A stretch of 33,186 nucleotides of DNA, taken from contig NZ_PPRL01000027.1 in the NCBI RefSeq assembly GCF_002902235.1, forward strand, positions 22,099-55,284, read 5' to 3'. The position numbers were made by a program, and so were the translations under genes. The stretch's first letter is position 1. Every line of letters begins with the position of its first letter. Below, piece by piece: positions 1-9,842 of the stretch. The notes beneath the pieces were generated by a model. It did no database searches and was not told where the DNA came from. It saw nothing but the letters and a program-made list of their open reading frames with translations. The stretch is from Staphylococcus ureilyticus. GTDB taxonomy: Bacteria > Bacillota > Bacilli > Staphylococcales > Staphylococcaceae.

Positions 1-175
1 TTCTAGACAATTTGGTAATTATTATAGGAAAATAGTGTGAATGAGTTTTTTAATAAAGTAAATACAAATTTTTATTTATAACTATTCATCCCTCATGTTA
101 TGATTTTAAGGTCAATGAATGGTATGAGTAAAATATATAATTTTGAAACATAAACGTATGAGAAAGGTGATGTAC
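1..175. other. Left-edge intergenic region upstream of rbgA
   Basis: This is AT-rich DNA with no open frame that looks like a gene. A perfect TATAAT lies at 136-141, but no good -35 is found 16-18 bases upstream, so it is only a weak promoter candidate for rbgA. A ribosome-binding sequence (aaaggtga) lies at about 164-171. The gene that lies before rbgA is outside the window. Confidence 0.5.
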
Positions 176-1036
176 ATGGTAATTCAATGGTATCCAGGGC
201 ATATGGCGAAAGCAAAACGCGAAGTTGCAGAACAATTAAAGAAAGTAGATGTTGTTTTTGAACTAGTAGATGCTCGTATTCCTTATAGTTCAAGAAACCC
301 AATGATTGATGATGTTATACAGCAGAAACCGAGAGTAGTTATTTTGAATAAAAAAGACATGGCGAATTTAAAAGAATTAGAAAAATGGGAGTCTTATTTT
401 AAAGAAAAAGGCTATTATCCTGTGGCGATTGATGCTAAACATGGAAAAGGACTAAAATTAGTAGAACAAGCAGCTATTAAAGCAACACAAGAAAAATTTG
501 AGCGTGAAAAGAAAAAAGGATTAAAACCACGTGCGATTCGTGCGATGATCGTCGGCATTCCTAATGTTGGGAAATCTACACTTATTAATAAGTTAGCCCA
601 CAAATCTATTGCTAAAACTGGAAATACACCTGGTGTTACAAAGCAACAACAATGGATCAAAGTTGGCAATTCGCTCCAATTATTAGATACACCAGGTATA
701 CTTTGGCCCAAATTTGAAGACCAACTCGTAGGAAAAAAACTAAGTATTACAGGTGCGATTAAAGATAGTATCGTTCATTTAGATGAAGTTGCCATTTACG
801 GTCTTGAATTTTTAAAAACGCATCATTATGAAGGATTGAAAAATCATTATAAAATAGATGTACCGATAGAAGCAGAAAATATAGAATGGTTTGATGCTAT
901 TGGACGTCGTAGAGGATTGTTGCGTAGTGGTAATGAAGTTGACTATGAAGCGGTCATTGAATTAATCATACATGAAATTAGAAATGCGAAAATAGGAACA
1001 TATACGTTTGATGTTATTAAAGAAATGGAAGTGTAA
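176..1036 (+). CDS. rbgA: Ribosome biogenesis GTPase RbgA (YlqF)
   Basis: This 286-residue circularly permuted GTPase acts in late assembly of the 50S ribosomal subunit in Firmicutes. The G motifs appear in permuted order: NKKD (G4) at residues 58-61, GIPNVGKST (G1) at about 127-135 and DTPG (G3) at 171-174. The N-terminal [11 protein letters not shown] stretch is typical of the family. An upstream in-frame TTG at 143 would add 11 residues. I chose the ATG at 176 because aaaggtga sits just before it and the protein then begins [10 protein letters not shown], as in homologues. rnhB follows 9 bases after the stop, so the two are probably co-transcribed. The C-terminus seems somewhat shorter than I recall for S. 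aureus RbgA. Family identity is very secure. Confidence 0.97.
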   Translation: MVIQWYPGHMAKAKREVAEQLKKVDVVFELVDARIPYSSRNPMIDDVIQQKPRVVILNKKDMANLKELEKWESYFKEKGYYPVAIDAKHGKGLKLVEQAAIKATQEKFEREKKKGLKPRAIRAMIVGIPNVGKSTLINKLAHKSIAKTGNTPGVTKQQQWIKVGNSLQLLDTPGILWPKFEDQLVGKKLSITGAIKDSIVHLDEVAIYGLEFLKTHHYEGLKNHYKIDVPIEAENIEWFDAIGRRRGLLRSGNEVDYEAVIELIIHEIRNAKIGTYTFDVIKEMEV

Positions 1037-1045
1037 CGTGAATTT

Positions 1046-1816
1046 ATGAAGCAAACAATCAAAGATATTAAAGACCACTTAGCCACCTTACACTCAGTTA
1101 ATGAAATCCAGCTTCAACCATTTTATAAAGATGACCGTAAAGGTGTCCAAAAAGCCATAGTAACACGAATCAAGCAACTAGATAAGGAACAACAATTATT
1201 AAATCAATATCAAGCTATGACTTTTTATGAAAATCAAATATTAGCAAATGATGGAAATGCGATGATTTGTGGTATCGATGAAGTAGGCAGAGGCCCACTC
1301 GCAGGACCAGTTGTTGCATGTGCGGTGATATTAAATCATGATCATCACTATACAGGCCTCAATGATTCGAAGCAACTGACCGCCAAAAAAAGAAAAGTAT
1401 TAGAGCGCCAATTATTAGAAGAATTACATGCTTATGCATTCGGCTATGCCACAGTAGAAGAAATTGATGAAATCAACATTTATGAAGCGACAAAATTAGC
1501 TATGAAACGTGCGATCAACGGATTGTCAGTTCAGCCTACCCATTTACTCATTGATGCGATGACACTAGAAACAGATATCGATCAAACATCACTTGTAAAA
1601 GGTGATGCTAAAAGTGTATCAATTGCTGCAGCAAGTGTCCTAGCTAAAGAAAATAGGGACAGATATATGACGCAGCTTGCACAAAAGTTTCCGGAGTATG
1701 GGTTTGAAAAAAACGTTGGTTACGGAACTCAACAACATTTAGATGCAATTAAAAATCACGGCATTTTAAATGCCCACAGAAAAACATTTCAACCAATTAA
1801 ATCGCTTTATAAATAA
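1046..1816 (+). CDS. rnhB: Ribonuclease HII
   Basis: This 256-residue RNase HII hydrolyses the RNA strand of RNA-DNA hybrids. It starts ribonucleotide excision repair by nicking at single ribonucleotides embedded in DNA. The type 2 RNase H signature GIDEVGRGPLAGP carries catalytic D78 and E79, and LLIDAM carries D170. The roughly 70-residue N-terminal extension before the catalytic domain is usual for Bacillales RnhB. The start at 1046 is 9 bases after rbgA and lacks a strong Shine-Dalgarno sequence, so translation may be coupled to rbgA. No convincing terminator was seen after the stop. The sucCD promoter follows within 45 bases. Confidence 0.96.
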   Translation: MKQTIKDIKDHLATLHSVNEIQLQPFYKDDRKGVQKAIVTRIKQLDKEQQLLNQYQAMTFYENQILANDGNAMICGIDEVGRGPLAGPVVACAVILNHDHHYTGLNDSKQLTAKKRKVLERQLLEELHAYAFGYATVEEIDEINIYEATKLAMKRAINGLSVQPTHLLIDAMTLETDIDQTSLVKGDAKSVSIAAASVLAKENRDRYMTQLAQKFPEYGFEKNVGYGTQQHLDAIKNHGILNAHRKTFQPIKSLYK

Positions 1817-1856
1817 TCTAAAAATTAAAAGAATTGAAATAAGTAGTTTAAATCAG

Positions 1857-1885
1857 TTTACAATAGCGCTTTCATTTCCTATAAT
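1857..1885 (+). promoter_or_regulatory. Sigma-A promoter of sucCD
   Basis: The -35 is TTTACA at 1857-1862 and the -10 is TATAAT at 1880-1885, with a 17-base spacer. This is one of the best matches to the vegetative consensus in the window. The sucC start lies about 38 bases downstream of the -10. Confidence 0.8.
1861..1874 (+). promoter_or_regulatory. Candidate cre (CcpA operator) in the sucCD promoter
   Basis: CAATAGCGCTTTCA matches the cre consensus TGWNANCGNTNWCA at 12 of 14 positions; only the leading TG differs. It overlaps the last bases of the -35 and fills the promoter spacer, a position that would block RNA polymerase. Glucose (CcpA) repression of TCA-cycle genes is established in Bacillales. 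That this particular site works is inference. Confidence 0.55.
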
Positions 1886-1923
1886 TAAATATGAACTTAA
1901 CCTAAGAAACAGGAGGATGGAGA

Positions 1924-3090
1924 ATGAATATCCACGAGTATCAAGGTAAAGCAATATTTCGTTCAATGGGCGTTGCTGTCCCAGAAGGACGTGTAGCATT
2001 TACTGTTGAAGAAGCAGTTGAAAAGGCAAAAGAATTAGATTCAAATGTATATGTTGTAAAAGCGCAAATTCACGCCGGGGGTAGAGGTAATGCAGGCGGC
2101 GTTAAAATTGCAAAATCACTATCTGAAGTGGAAACATATGCGAAAGAATTATTAGGTAAAACATTAGTAACACATCAAACAGGGCCAGAAGGTAAAGAAA
2201 TTAAGCGCCTTTACATAGAAGAAGGCTGCGACATTCAAAAAGAATATTATGTTGGATTTGTAATCGATCGTGCAACTGACAGAGTAACTTTGATGGCATC
2301 AGAAGAAGGCGGTACTGAAATCGAAAAGGTTGCTGCTGAGACACCTGAAAAAATCTTCAAAGAAACAATCGATCCAGTTGTTGGATTAGCGCCTTATCAA
2401 GCAAGAAGGATTGCTTTCAATATTAATATTCCTAAAGAATCAATTAATAAAGCAGCTAAATTTTTAGTATCACTTTATAATGTATTTATTGAAAAAGATT
2501 GTTCAATTGTTGAAATCAACCCACTTGTAACTACAGGTGATGGACAAGTACTTGCATTAGATGCAAAACTTAATTTTGATGATAATGCGTTATTTAAACA
2601 TAAAGATATCCAAGAATTACGCGATTTAGAAGAAGAAGATCCAAAAGAAATCGAAGCTTCTAAATATGATTTATCATACATTGCATTAGATGGCGACATT
2701 GGTTGTATGGTAAATGGTGCTGGTCTTGCAATGGCGACAATGGATACAATTAATCACTTTGGTGGTAATCCAGCGAACTTCCTTGACGTAGGGGGCGGCG
2801 CAACGAAAGAAAAAGTTACTGAAGCGTTTAAAATCATATTAGGTGATGAAAACGTAAAAGGTATCTTTGTTAATATCTTTGGTGGTATTATGAAATGCGA
2901 TATCATTGCTGAAGGTATTGTTGCTGCAGTTAAAGAAGTTGAATTAACTTTACCGTTAGTTGTACGTTTAGAAGGTACAAATGTTGAAAGAGGTAAAGAA
3001 ATTCTGAATGAATCAGGATTAGCTATTGAACCAGCTGCAACAATGGCAGAAGGCGCACAAAAAATCGTAAAACTTGTAAAAGAAGCGTAA
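1924..3090 (+). CDS. sucC: Succinyl-CoA ligase (ADP-forming) beta subunit
   Basis: This 388-residue beta subunit of the TCA-cycle enzyme interconverts succinyl-CoA and succinate while making ATP or GTP. The N-terminal ATP-grasp domain begins [17 protein letters not shown] and includes the [14 protein letters not shown] nucleotide-binding stretch near residues 42-57. The C-terminal CoA-ligase-like domain includes the GGGATKEKV and [10 protein letters not shown] segments. The start is supported by a strong aggagg at 1911-1916. sucD follows 21 bases after the stop, and both sit under the promoter at 1857-1885 and end at the terminator at 4049-4083. Length and sequence are ordinary for the family. 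Confidence 0.98.
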   Translation: MNIHEYQGKAIFRSMGVAVPEGRVAFTVEEAVEKAKELDSNVYVVKAQIHAGGRGNAGGVKIAKSLSEVETYAKELLGKTLVTHQTGPEGKEIKRLYIEEGCDIQKEYYVGFVIDRATDRVTLMASEEGGTEIEKVAAETPEKIFKETIDPVVGLAPYQARRIAFNINIPKESINKAAKFLVSLYNVFIEKDCSIVEINPLVTTGDGQVLALDAKLNFDDNALFKHKDIQELRDLEEEDPKEIEASKYDLSYIALDGDIGCMVNGAGLAMATMDTINHFGGNPANFLDVGGGATKEKVTEAFKIILGDENVKGIFVNIFGGIMKCDIIAEGIVAAVKEVELTLPLVVRLEGTNVERGKEILNESGLAIEPAATMAEGAQKIVKLVKEA

Positions 3091-3111
3091 GGAAAGGATG
3101 GGAACGCTAAG

Positions 3112-4017
3112 ATGAGCGTAATGATAGATAAAAATACAAAAGTAATTGTACAAGGTATCACAGGGTCTACTGCACTTTTCCATACAAAACAAATGCTTGA
3201 ATATGGTACGCAAATTGTTGCAGGGGTAACTCCAGGTAAAGGTGGACAAGTAGTAGAAGGCGTACCAGTTTTCAATACTGTTGAAGAAGCTAAAGAAGAA
3301 ACTGGTGCAACTGTTTCAGTAATCTATGTACCTGCTCCATTTGCAGCAGATGCTATTTTAGAATGTATTGAAGCTGAGTTAGATTTAGCTATATGTATCA
3401 CAGAGCATATTCCAGTTATCGATATGGTTAAAGTAAAACGTTATTCAGAAGGCAAGAAAACACGTGTGATTGGACCAAACTGTCCAGGTGTTATTACTGC
3501 AGATGAATGTAAGATTGGTATCATGCCTGGTTATATACACAAAAAAGGCCATGTGGGCGTCGTTTCACGTTCAGGTACATTAACTTATGAAGCTGTACAT
3601 CAGTTGACTGAAGAAGGTATTGGTCAAACAACTGCAGTAGGTATCGGAGGAGATCCAGTTAACGGTACTAACTTTATCGATGTATTAAAACAATTTAATG
3701 AAGATGATGAAACGAAAGCAGTTGTTATGATTGGTGAAATCGGCGGTACTGCTGAAGAAGAAGCTGCTGAATGGATTAAAGCTAACATGAACAAACCTGT
3801 TGTAGGTTTCGTTGGTGGACAAACAGCTCCTCCAGGAAAACGTATGGGTCATGCTGGCGCAATTGTTTCTGGCGGTAAAGGTACAGCAGAAGAGAAAATT
3901 AAAACACTAAACAGTTGTGGTGTGAAAACTGCTGATACACCATCAGAAATTGGTACAACATTAATTGATGCTGCAAAAGAAGCTGGCATCTATGAACAGT
4001 TACTTACTATTAAATAA
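3112..4017 (+). CDS. sucD: Succinyl-CoA ligase (ADP-forming) alpha subunit
   Basis: This 301-residue alpha subunit binds CoA through its N-terminal Rossmann domain ([14 protein letters not shown] from about residue 15). It carries the phosphorylated histidine, H247, in RMGHAGAI; the preceding GGQTAPPGK is also conserved. It pairs with SucC encoded just upstream. The start ATG at 3112 has ggaaagg/ggga sequences upstream, and a second in-frame ATG follows three codons later. The gene is followed by a strong hairpin terminator, which ends the two-gene operon. Confidence 0.98.
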   Translation: MSVMIDKNTKVIVQGITGSTALFHTKQMLEYGTQIVAGVTPGKGGQVVEGVPVFNTVEEAKEETGATVSVIYVPAPFAADAILECIEAELDLAICITEHIPVIDMVKVKRYSEGKKTRVIGPNCPGVITADECKIGIMPGYIHKKGHVGVVSRSGTLTYEAVHQLTEEGIGQTTAVGIGGDPVNGTNFIDVLKQFNEDDETKAVVMIGEIGGTAEEEAAEWIKANMNKPVVGFVGGQTAPPGKRMGHAGAIVSGGKGTAEEKIKTLNSCGVKTADTPSEIGTTLIDAAKEAGIYEQLLTIK

Positions 4018-4048
4018 AGCAATTTAATAATAGAATAGCTTAAAAATG

Positions 4049-4083
4049 AGCACAAACTCCTAAAATATGTTGGAGTTTGTGCT
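4049..4083 (+). terminator. Terminator after sucCD
   Basis: A 12-base perfect stem (agcacaaactcc at 4049-4060 with ggagtttgtgct at 4072-4083) has an 11-base loop, a short T run after it and an A run before it. It lies 31 bases after the sucD stop and could work in both directions. Confidence 0.85.
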
Positions 4084-4243
4084 ATTTTCAGTGTTTGAAT
4101 TTTGTATGGTGTTGAAGTAGTGTGGGGTACGTATTTAAATTTCTTCTTAAAACTAGATTACAAATACAGTCTAAATGAATTTAATTTGTAAACAAACTTT
4201 ATATCGTTTTACTTTATAATTATTTTATAAAGGAGTACGATAT

Positions 4244-5116
4244 ATGAACATAGATTATTTATTTTTGAAATTGCGTTTCTCAGGATTGTCCACACAGCAA
4301 ATACATCGATTGCTGAAATATAAGAATGATTTTATGTTTTACAATAAACACGAGCAGCAAGCAATATTACAACTATATTTATCAACAATTAAATCTAAAA
4401 AGAAAGATCAAATATATCAAGATTTTGTAAACAATCCCATTGATGCCATTCTTATTCAATTACATAAATGGAACATTAATTTTATTGGTATTAACCATCC
4501 ATTATATCCGAAATTGCTTCGCGAAATACATGATCCTCCACTTATACTTTTTTATAAAGGAGATATCACGTTAACAACGCGTGATCAAACCCTTGCAATC
4601 GTTGGATCTAGACATGCTACTCGATATACAGGGGATGCATTGAAATTCCTTTTCCCTTCATTTAAAAAGAAAGATCTAACCATAGTCTCTGGATTAGCAG
4701 AAGGTGCAGACCAAGCAGCACATCAACATGCATTAGACAATCAAATGTCAGCGATTGCGGTGTTAGGATTTGGCCATCTTAATCATTATCCCAAATCAAC
4801 GCAAAATATTAGAAATCAACTTGAGCGCACTGGATTAGTCATAAGTGAATATTTACCATATCAAAAGCCGCTTAAACATCATTTTCCAGAAAGAAATAGA
4901 TTAATTAGTGGTTTATCAAAAGGGGTTTTGATTACAGAATCTACAATTAAAAGTGGTACTTCTATTACGACTAATTGTGCATTAGAACAAAATAGAGAAG
5001 TATATGTTTTGCCAGGTTCGATGTTCAATGATATGACAATGGGGAACTTAATAAGTGCACAAGAAGGCGCGAAAATTGTAATATCTGCGAAAGACATCAT
5101 AGATGATTTTAACTAA
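4244..5116 (+). CDS. dprA: DNA-processing protein DprA (Smf)
   Basis: This 290-residue DprA binds incoming single-stranded DNA during natural transformation and loads RecA on it; it is present in most Staphylococcus genomes. The Rossmann-like core is clear: AIVGSRHATRYTG near residue 120, SGLAEGADQAAHQHAL, AVLGFG, HHFPERNRLISGLSKGVLITE and the GSMFND/GNLISAQEGA segment near the end. A roughly 80-residue helical N-terminal region precedes it. aaaggag at about 4231-4237 supports the ATG at 4244. Its own promoter must lie in the AT-rich 150 bases after the sucD terminator. In S. aureus, as I recall, lytN and fmhC lie between sucD and dprA; here dprA follows directly. Confidence 0.96.
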   Translation: MNIDYLFLKLRFSGLSTQQIHRLLKYKNDFMFYNKHEQQAILQLYLSTIKSKKKDQIYQDFVNNPIDAILIQLHKWNINFIGINHPLYPKLLREIHDPPLILFYKGDITLTTRDQTLAIVGSRHATRYTGDALKFLFPSFKKKDLTIVSGLAEGADQAAHQHALDNQMSAIAVLGFGHLNHYPKSTQNIRNQLERTGLVISEYLPYQKPLKHHFPERNRLISGLSKGVLITESTIKSGTSITTNCALEQNREVYVLPGSMFNDMTMGNLISAQEGAKIVISAKDIIDDFN

Positions 5117-5145
5117 AATTTAGATTAATGTATTTATTTTGAAAA

Positions 5146-5190
5146 ACTGTTTTATAGTTGAAAAAGATGTGTATAAACAGTGTCTTTTCC
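5146..5190 (+). terminator. Possible terminator after dprA
   Basis: ACTGTTTTATA at 5146-5156 can pair with TATAAACAGT at 5172-5181 (one bulge), followed by gtcttttcc. The T run is broken by C residues, so this is a moderate candidate only. Confidence 0.4.
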
Positions 5191-5242
5191 TTTATTTAAT
5201 TCTAAATACGCCTTCGATTAAATAAATTTAAAATTAAAAACA

Positions 5243-5271
5243 TTGACAAAAACAAAATAGACCGTTTATCA
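5243..5271 (+). promoter_or_regulatory. Candidate promoter of topA
   Basis: A perfect -35 TTGACA lies at 5243-5248, followed after 17 bases by TTATCA at 5266-5271, a moderate -10. The topA start codon lies 38 bases downstream of the -10. Confidence 0.5.
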
Positions 5272-5309
5272 TTTATCTTTGTAATTAGAAATGCAAGGGG
5301 GTAACTACT

Positions 5310-7376
5310 TTGGCAGAAAATTTAGTCATAGTTGAATCGCCTGCAAAAGCTAAAACCATTGAAAAATATTTAGGTAAAAAATATAAAGTTATCGCATCTA
5401 TGGGGCATGTTAGAGATTTGCCAAGAAGCCAAATGGGCGTAGATGTAGAAAATGACTATGAACCCAAATATATTACTATACGCGGTAAGGGCCCTGTTGT
5501 TAAGGAATTAAAAAAACATGCTAAGAAAGCAAAAAATATATTCTTAGCAAGTGACCCCGACCGTGAAGGTGAGGCAATTGCTTGGCATTTAGCGAATATA
5601 TTGAATTTAGAAGACGCTACTGAAAATAGAGTAGTATTTAATGAAATAACCAAAGATGCAGTGAAACAAAGTTTTAAACATCCTAGAGGCATAGAAATGG
5701 AACTTGTGGATGCACAACAGGCTAGAAGAATTTTAGACCGTTTAGTTGGTTATAATATTTCTCCTGTTTTATGGAAGAAAGTTAAAAAAGGACTTTCTGC
5801 TGGTCGCGTTCAATCTGTCGCATTAAGATTAGTCATTGATCGTGAAAATGAAATTAGAAATTTCAAACCAGAAGAATATTGGAAAATAGAAGGAGAATTT
5901 AGATATAAAAAATCTAAATTTAGTGCTAAATTCTTACATTATAAAAACAAGCCATACAAATTAACTAATAAAAATGATGTTGAGACGATTACGTCACAGC
6001 TTGATGGGGATCAATTTGAAGTTACAAAGGTAACAAAAAAAGAAAAGACGCGTTATCCTGCCAATCCATTTACGACTTCAACACTTCAACAAGAAGCTGC
6101 AAGAAAATTGAATTTCAAAGCGCGTAAAACAATGATGCTTGCCCAACAATTATATGAAGGTATCGACTTGAAAAGACAAGGTACAGTTGGTTTGATCACT
6201 TATATGCGTACAGATTCTACTAGAATTTCTGAACAAGCTAAAAGTGAAGCCAAGGATTATATTAAAGACACTTATGGTAATGAATATACTTCGAATCGTA
6301 AATCTAAAGGTCAAGGAGATCAAGATGCACACGAAGCTATAAGACCATCAAGTACTTTACGTACACCTAGCGAAATGAAAAATTATTTAACTAGAGACCA
6401 ACATAGACTGTATAAATTAATTTGGGAGCGTTTTGTAGCAAGTCAAATGGCACCTGCTATTTTAGATACAGTAGCATTAGATTTAACACAAAATGATTTG
6501 AAATTCAGAGCAAATGGGCAAACAATTAAATTCAAAGGTTTTATGACTTTATACGTTGAAACAAAAGATGATGGAGATGAAGGTAAAGAAAATAAATTAC
6601 CTAATATCAATGAAGGTGAAATGGTTACAGCAACCAATATTGAACCTTCACAACATTTCACTCAACCTCCACCACGTTATACAGAAGCAAGATTGGTAAA
6701 AACTTTAGAAGAAATGAAAATTGGTCGTCCTTCAACTTATGCACCGACAATTGATACTATACAAAAAAGGAACTATGTTAAAAATGAAAGTAAACGATTT
6801 GTTCCTACAGAATTAGGCGAAATTGTTCATGAACAAGTAAAAGAATATTTCCCTGAAATTATAGATGTAGATTTTACAGTTAATATGGAGACGTTACTCG
6901 ATAAAGTTGCAGAAGGTGAAATTGCTTGGAAAAAAGTTATTTCAGATTTCTATAATAGTTTTAAGCAAGATGTTGAACGTGCAGAAGAAGAAATGGAAAA
7001 AATAGAAATTAAAGATGAACCTGCAGGAGAAGATTGTGAAGTTTGCGGTGCACCAATGGTTATAAAAATGGGTCGATATGGTAAATTTATGGCATGTTCA
7101 AACTTCCCTGATTGTAGAAACACTAAAGCAATCGTCAAAACAATTGGTGTGACTTGCCCTAAATGTAAAGAGGGCGATGTCGTTGAACGTAAGTCTAAGA
7201 AAAATCGTATCTTCTATGGTTGTTCTAAATATCCCGAATGTGATTTTGTAACTTGGGATAAACCTATTGGACGTGATTGTCCAAAATGTGAACATTATTT
7301 AGTAGAGAAAAAACAAGGACGTAAAAGTCAGGTTGTTTGCTCAAATTGTGATTACAAAGAAGAAGAACAAAAATAA
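5310..7376 (+). CDS. topA: DNA topoisomerase I
   Basis: This 688-residue type IA topoisomerase relaxes negative supercoils by transient single-strand cleavage. The TOPRIM domain is at the N-terminus ([18 protein letters not shown] from residue 5, and [14 protein letters not shown] at 81-94 with the acidic metal ligands). The catalytic tyrosine is Y298 in [13 protein letters not shown]. The C-terminus carries three zinc-ribbon units of the type CxxC...CxxxxC or CxxC...CxxC from about residue 578, as in other Firmicute TopA. The start is a TTG at 5310 behind aaggggg. Length is normal for the genus. A long-loop hairpin with a T run separates it from trmFO. Confidence 0.98.
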   Translation: MAENLVIVESPAKAKTIEKYLGKKYKVIASMGHVRDLPRSQMGVDVENDYEPKYITIRGKGPVVKELKKHAKKAKNIFLASDPDREGEAIAWHLANILNLEDATENRVVFNEITKDAVKQSFKHPRGIEMELVDAQQARRILDRLVGYNISPVLWKKVKKGLSAGRVQSVALRLVIDRENEIRNFKPEEYWKIEGEFRYKKSKFSAKFLHYKNKPYKLTNKNDVETITSQLDGDQFEVTKVTKKEKTRYPANPFTTSTLQQEAARKLNFKARKTMMLAQQLYEGIDLKRQGTVGLITYMRTDSTRISEQAKSEAKDYIKDTYGNEYTSNRKSKGQGDQDAHEAIRPSSTLRTPSEMKNYLTRDQHRLYKLIWERFVASQMAPAILDTVALDLTQNDLKFRANGQTIKFKGFMTLYVETKDDGDEGKENKLPNINEGEMVTATNIEPSQHFTQPPPRYTEARLVKTLEEMKIGRPSTYAPTIDTIQKRNYVKNESKRFVPTELGEIVHEQVKEYFPEIIDVDFTVNMETLLDKVAEGEIAWKKVISDFYNSFKQDVERAEEEMEKIEIKDEPAGEDCEVCGAPMVIKMGRYGKFMACSNFPDCRNTKAIVKTIGVTCPKCKEGDVVERKSKKNRIFYGCSKYPECDFVTWDKPIGRDCPKCEHYLVEKKQGRKSQVVCSNCDYKEEEQK

Positions 7377-7427
7377 CAAATATATAAATTAATTATTAGA
7401 AAAGGAAACTGTTTTTTTAATAATATT

Positions 7428-7505
7428 TAGCAACTTACGATTCATATTTATAATGTAGAGATATGTTATTTAGCTTATAAAATAGTGTCGTAGTTGCTAT
7501 TTTTT
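7428..7505 (+). terminator. Long-loop hairpin with T run between topA and trmFO
   Basis: TAGCAACTTACGA at 7428-7440 pairs with TCGTAGTTGCTA at 7488-7499 (12 pairs with one bulged T), followed directly by TTTTTT at 7500-7505. The loop is about 47 bases, long for a simple terminator. The trmFO ribosome-binding site begins only 6 bases after the T run, so this could be a terminator or an attenuator for trmFO. Confidence 0.55.
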
Positions 7506-7521
7506 GTATAGGAGGATATAT

Positions 7522-8829
7522 ATGACTCAAATTGTCAATGTTGTAGGGGCTGGCTTAGCTGGCTCAGAAGCCGCTTATCAATTAGCGCAAAGAGGCATTC
7601 ATGTAAATTTAATTGAAATGAGGCCAGTTAAACAAACGCCGGCACATCATACAGATAAATTTGCTGAATTAGTTTGTTCCAATTCATTACGTGGCAATGC
7701 GCTTACGAATGCCGTGGGTGTATTGAAAGAAGAAATGCGTCGAATGGATTCATTGGTTATAACTGCAGCAGACAAAGCGCGTGTTCCTGCTGGTGGTGCG
7801 TTAGCTGTAGATAGACATGATTTTGCAGGGTATATTACTGAAACATTGAAAAACCATCCGAATGTAACTGTAATTAATGAAGAAATTAACACTATACCTG
7901 ATGGATATACAATCATTGCTACTGGTCCATTAACAACAGATCAATTAGCTCAAGAAATTGTTGACGCAACAGGTAAAGATCAACTATATTTTTATGATGC
8001 TGCAGCACCGATTGTTGAAAAAGATAGTATTGATATGAATAAAGTTTATTTAAAGTCACGTTATGATAAAGGTGAAGCTGCTTATTTAAATTGTCCGATG
8101 ACGGAAAAAGAGTTTAACAGATTTTATGATGCTTTATTAGAAGCAGAGGTCGCACCAGTGAATGAATTCGAAAAAGAAAAATATTTCGAAGGTTGTATGC
8201 CATTTGAAGTAATGGCAGCACGTGGACGTAAAACATTATTGTTTGGTCCGATGAAACCAGTTGGCTTAGAAGATCCCAAGACTGGCGAAATACCATATGC
8301 AGTTGTACAGTTACGTCAAGACGATGCTGCTGGTACTTTGTATAATTTAGTAGGGTTTCAAACACATCTAAAGTGGGGTGCACAAAAAGAAGTACTTAGA
8401 TTGATACCAGGTTTAGAGAATGTTGAAATTGTTCGATACGGTGTCATGCATAGAAACACATTTATTAACTCCCCTGATGTACTCACTGAAACTTATGAAT
8501 TAAAAGGAAGAGAATCTCTTCATTTTGCTGGTCAAATGACTGGTGTAGAAGGTTATGTAGAAAGTGCAGCAAGCGGCTTGATTGCTGGTATCAACGTAGC
8601 TCATAAAGTTGAAAATAAAGGAAGGGTTATTTTCCCTAGAGAAACGATGCTGGGTAGCATGGCTTATTATATTGCTCATGCGAAAAATGAAAAAAACTTC
8701 CAGCCGATGAATGCCAATTTCGGTTTGCTACCGGATTTAGATGAAAAAATTAAAGATAAAAAAATAAGATATGAACAACTTGCGCATAGAGCTTTGACAT
8801 ATTTGGACAACTTTAAAGAAACATTATGA
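7522..8829 (+). CDS. trmFO: tRNA m5U54 methyltransferase TrmFO (folate-dependent)
   Basis: This 435-residue flavoenzyme uses FAD and methylene-tetrahydrofolate to make 5-methyluridine at position 54 of the tRNA T-loop; it was formerly called Gid. The dinucleotide-binding motif [17 protein letters not shown] begins at residue 9. Two cysteines known to be functional in the family are present: C52 in LVCSNSLRG and C225 in [14 protein letters not shown]. An upstream in-frame ATG at 7504 would overlap the Shine-Dalgarno. The ATG at 7522 is preferred because ggagg lies at 7511-7515 and the protein then starts [11 protein letters not shown] and has the family length. It sits between topA and the xerC-codY operon, a common order in Bacillales. 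Confidence 0.97.
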   Translation: MTQIVNVVGAGLAGSEAAYQLAQRGIHVNLIEMRPVKQTPAHHTDKFAELVCSNSLRGNALTNAVGVLKEEMRRMDSLVITAADKARVPAGGALAVDRHDFAGYITETLKNHPNVTVINEEINTIPDGYTIIATGPLTTDQLAQEIVDATGKDQLYFYDAAAPIVEKDSIDMNKVYLKSRYDKGEAAYLNCPMTEKEFNRFYDALLEAEVAPVNEFEKEKYFEGCMPFEVMAARGRKTLLFGPMKPVGLEDPKTGEIPYAVVQLRQDDAAGTLYNLVGFQTHLKWGAQKEVLRLIPGLENVEIVRYGVMHRNTFINSPDVLTETYELKGRESLHFAGQMTGVEGYVESAASGLIAGINVAHKVENKGRVIFPRETMLGSMAYYIAHAKNEKNFQPMNANFGLLPDLDEKIKDKKIRYEQLAHRALTYLDNFKETL

Positions 8830-8893
8830 TGTTAATATAGTGAAATATTGATTCAGAAAATTAAAAAAAGTTTTTCTCAATTTAATAGTTATG

Positions 8894-8925
8894 TTTCGCA
8901 GTTCCCTCTATCGATATGCTACAAT
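8894..8925 (+). promoter_or_regulatory. Promoter of the xerC-hslVU-codY operon
   Basis: The extended -10 TGCTACAAT covers 8917-8925 (hexamer TACAAT at 8920-8925). The -35 is poor: TTTCGC at 8894-8899 with a 20-base spacer is the best visible. The extended TG element could compensate. An 8-base inverted repeat brackets the -10 (see the separate entry). Confidence 0.5.
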
Positions 8926-8935
8926 TTATATCGAT
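8910..8935. promoter_or_regulatory. Inverted repeat around the xerC -10, possible operator
   Basis: ATCGATAT at 8910-8917 is repeated in inverse as ATATCGAT at 8928-8935 with a 10-base spacer holding the TACAAT -10. A transcript starting near 8932 would not contain the left arm, so this is more likely a DNA operator than an RNA hairpin. No regulator can be named. Confidence 0.4.
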
Positions 8936-8948
8936 GGAGGGGTTTTTA

Positions 8949-9839
8949 TTGGAAGAAATCCAACAAGCTTATTTATACATGCTTAAAGTAGAACGACATT
9001 TTTCTGAACATACATTGAAATCATATCATGATGATTTAGAGCAATTTAATGATTTTTTAAATCAAGAGCATTTAAGCTTAGCTAATTTTGAATATAAAGA
9101 TGCTAGAAATTACCTAAGTTTTTTATATTCAAAAAACTTGAAAAGAACATCGGTTTCTCGTAAAATTTCTACGCTGAGAAGTTTTTATGAGTATTGGATG
9201 GTACAAGACGAAAGTGTCATAAATCCATTTATACAATTAGTTCATCCGAAAAAAGAACAATATTTACCGCACTTTTTTTATGAAGAAGAAATGGAAGCAT
9301 TATTTAAAACAGTAGATAAAGATTTAAAAAAAGGATTAAGAGATCGTGTTATTTTGGAGCTTTTATATGCTACTGGTATCAGGGTATCAGAGTTAGTAAA
9401 TATCAAAGAGCAAGATTTGGATATGAATTTACCAGGTGTTAAAGTTTTAGGTAAGGGTGGTAAAGAAAGGTTTATCCCTTTCGGTGAATTTTGTAAACAA
9501 AGCATTGAACATTACTTAGAAGCATTTAGTCCAAAAAAAGGTACCGAACACGACTATTTGTTAGTTAACATGAACGGTGCGCCTATCACTGAGCGTGGCA
9601 TTCGTTATGTGTTAAATGATGTAGTGAAACGAACTGCAGGTGTAACAGATATACATCCGCATAAATTAAGACATACATTTGCTACACATATGTTAAATCA
9701 AGGCGCTGACTTAAGAACAGTGCAATCATTACTAGGACATGTCAATTTATCGACGACAGGTCGTTATACACATGTTACGAATGATCAATTAAAAAAAGTA
9801 TATTTAAATGCACATCCTCGTGCAAAAAAGGAGAATTAA
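8949..9839 (+). CDS. xerC: Tyrosine recombinase XerC
   Basis: This 296-residue tyrosine recombinase, with XerD, resolves chromosome dimers at dif. The N-terminal SAM-like DNA-binding domain is at residues 1-85. The catalytic domain shows the set R145 (GIRVSEL), K169, H238 and R241 ([10 protein letters not shown]), H264 ([10 protein letters not shown]) and the nucleophile Y273 (RYTH). I chose the TTG at 8949 because gaggggt lies 7-12 bases before it. An in-frame ATG at 8916 would lie within the -10 region of the promoter. The protein then begins [26 protein letters not shown], as homologues do. hslV starts 3 bases after the stop, with its ribosome-binding site inside the xerC end, which points to translational coupling. 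Confidence 0.95.
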   Translation: MEEIQQAYLYMLKVERHFSEHTLKSYHDDLEQFNDFLNQEHLSLANFEYKDARNYLSFLYSKNLKRTSVSRKISTLRSFYEYWMVQDESVINPFIQLVHPKKEQYLPHFFYEEEMEALFKTVDKDLKKGLRDRVILELLYATGIRVSELVNIKEQDLDMNLPGVKVLGKGGKERFIPFGEFCKQSIEHYLEAFSPKKGTEHDYLLVNMNGAPITERGIRYVLNDVVKRTAGVTDIHPHKLRHTFATHMLNQGADLRTVQSLLGHVNLSTTGRYTHVTNDQLKKVYLNAHPRAKKEN

Positions 9840-9842
9840 AAT

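Noticed and set aside
2754-3275. A 173-codon open frame antisense to sucC and sucD
   Set aside because: It spans the end of one conserved gene and the start of the next on the other strand, with low-complexity composition and no family features.
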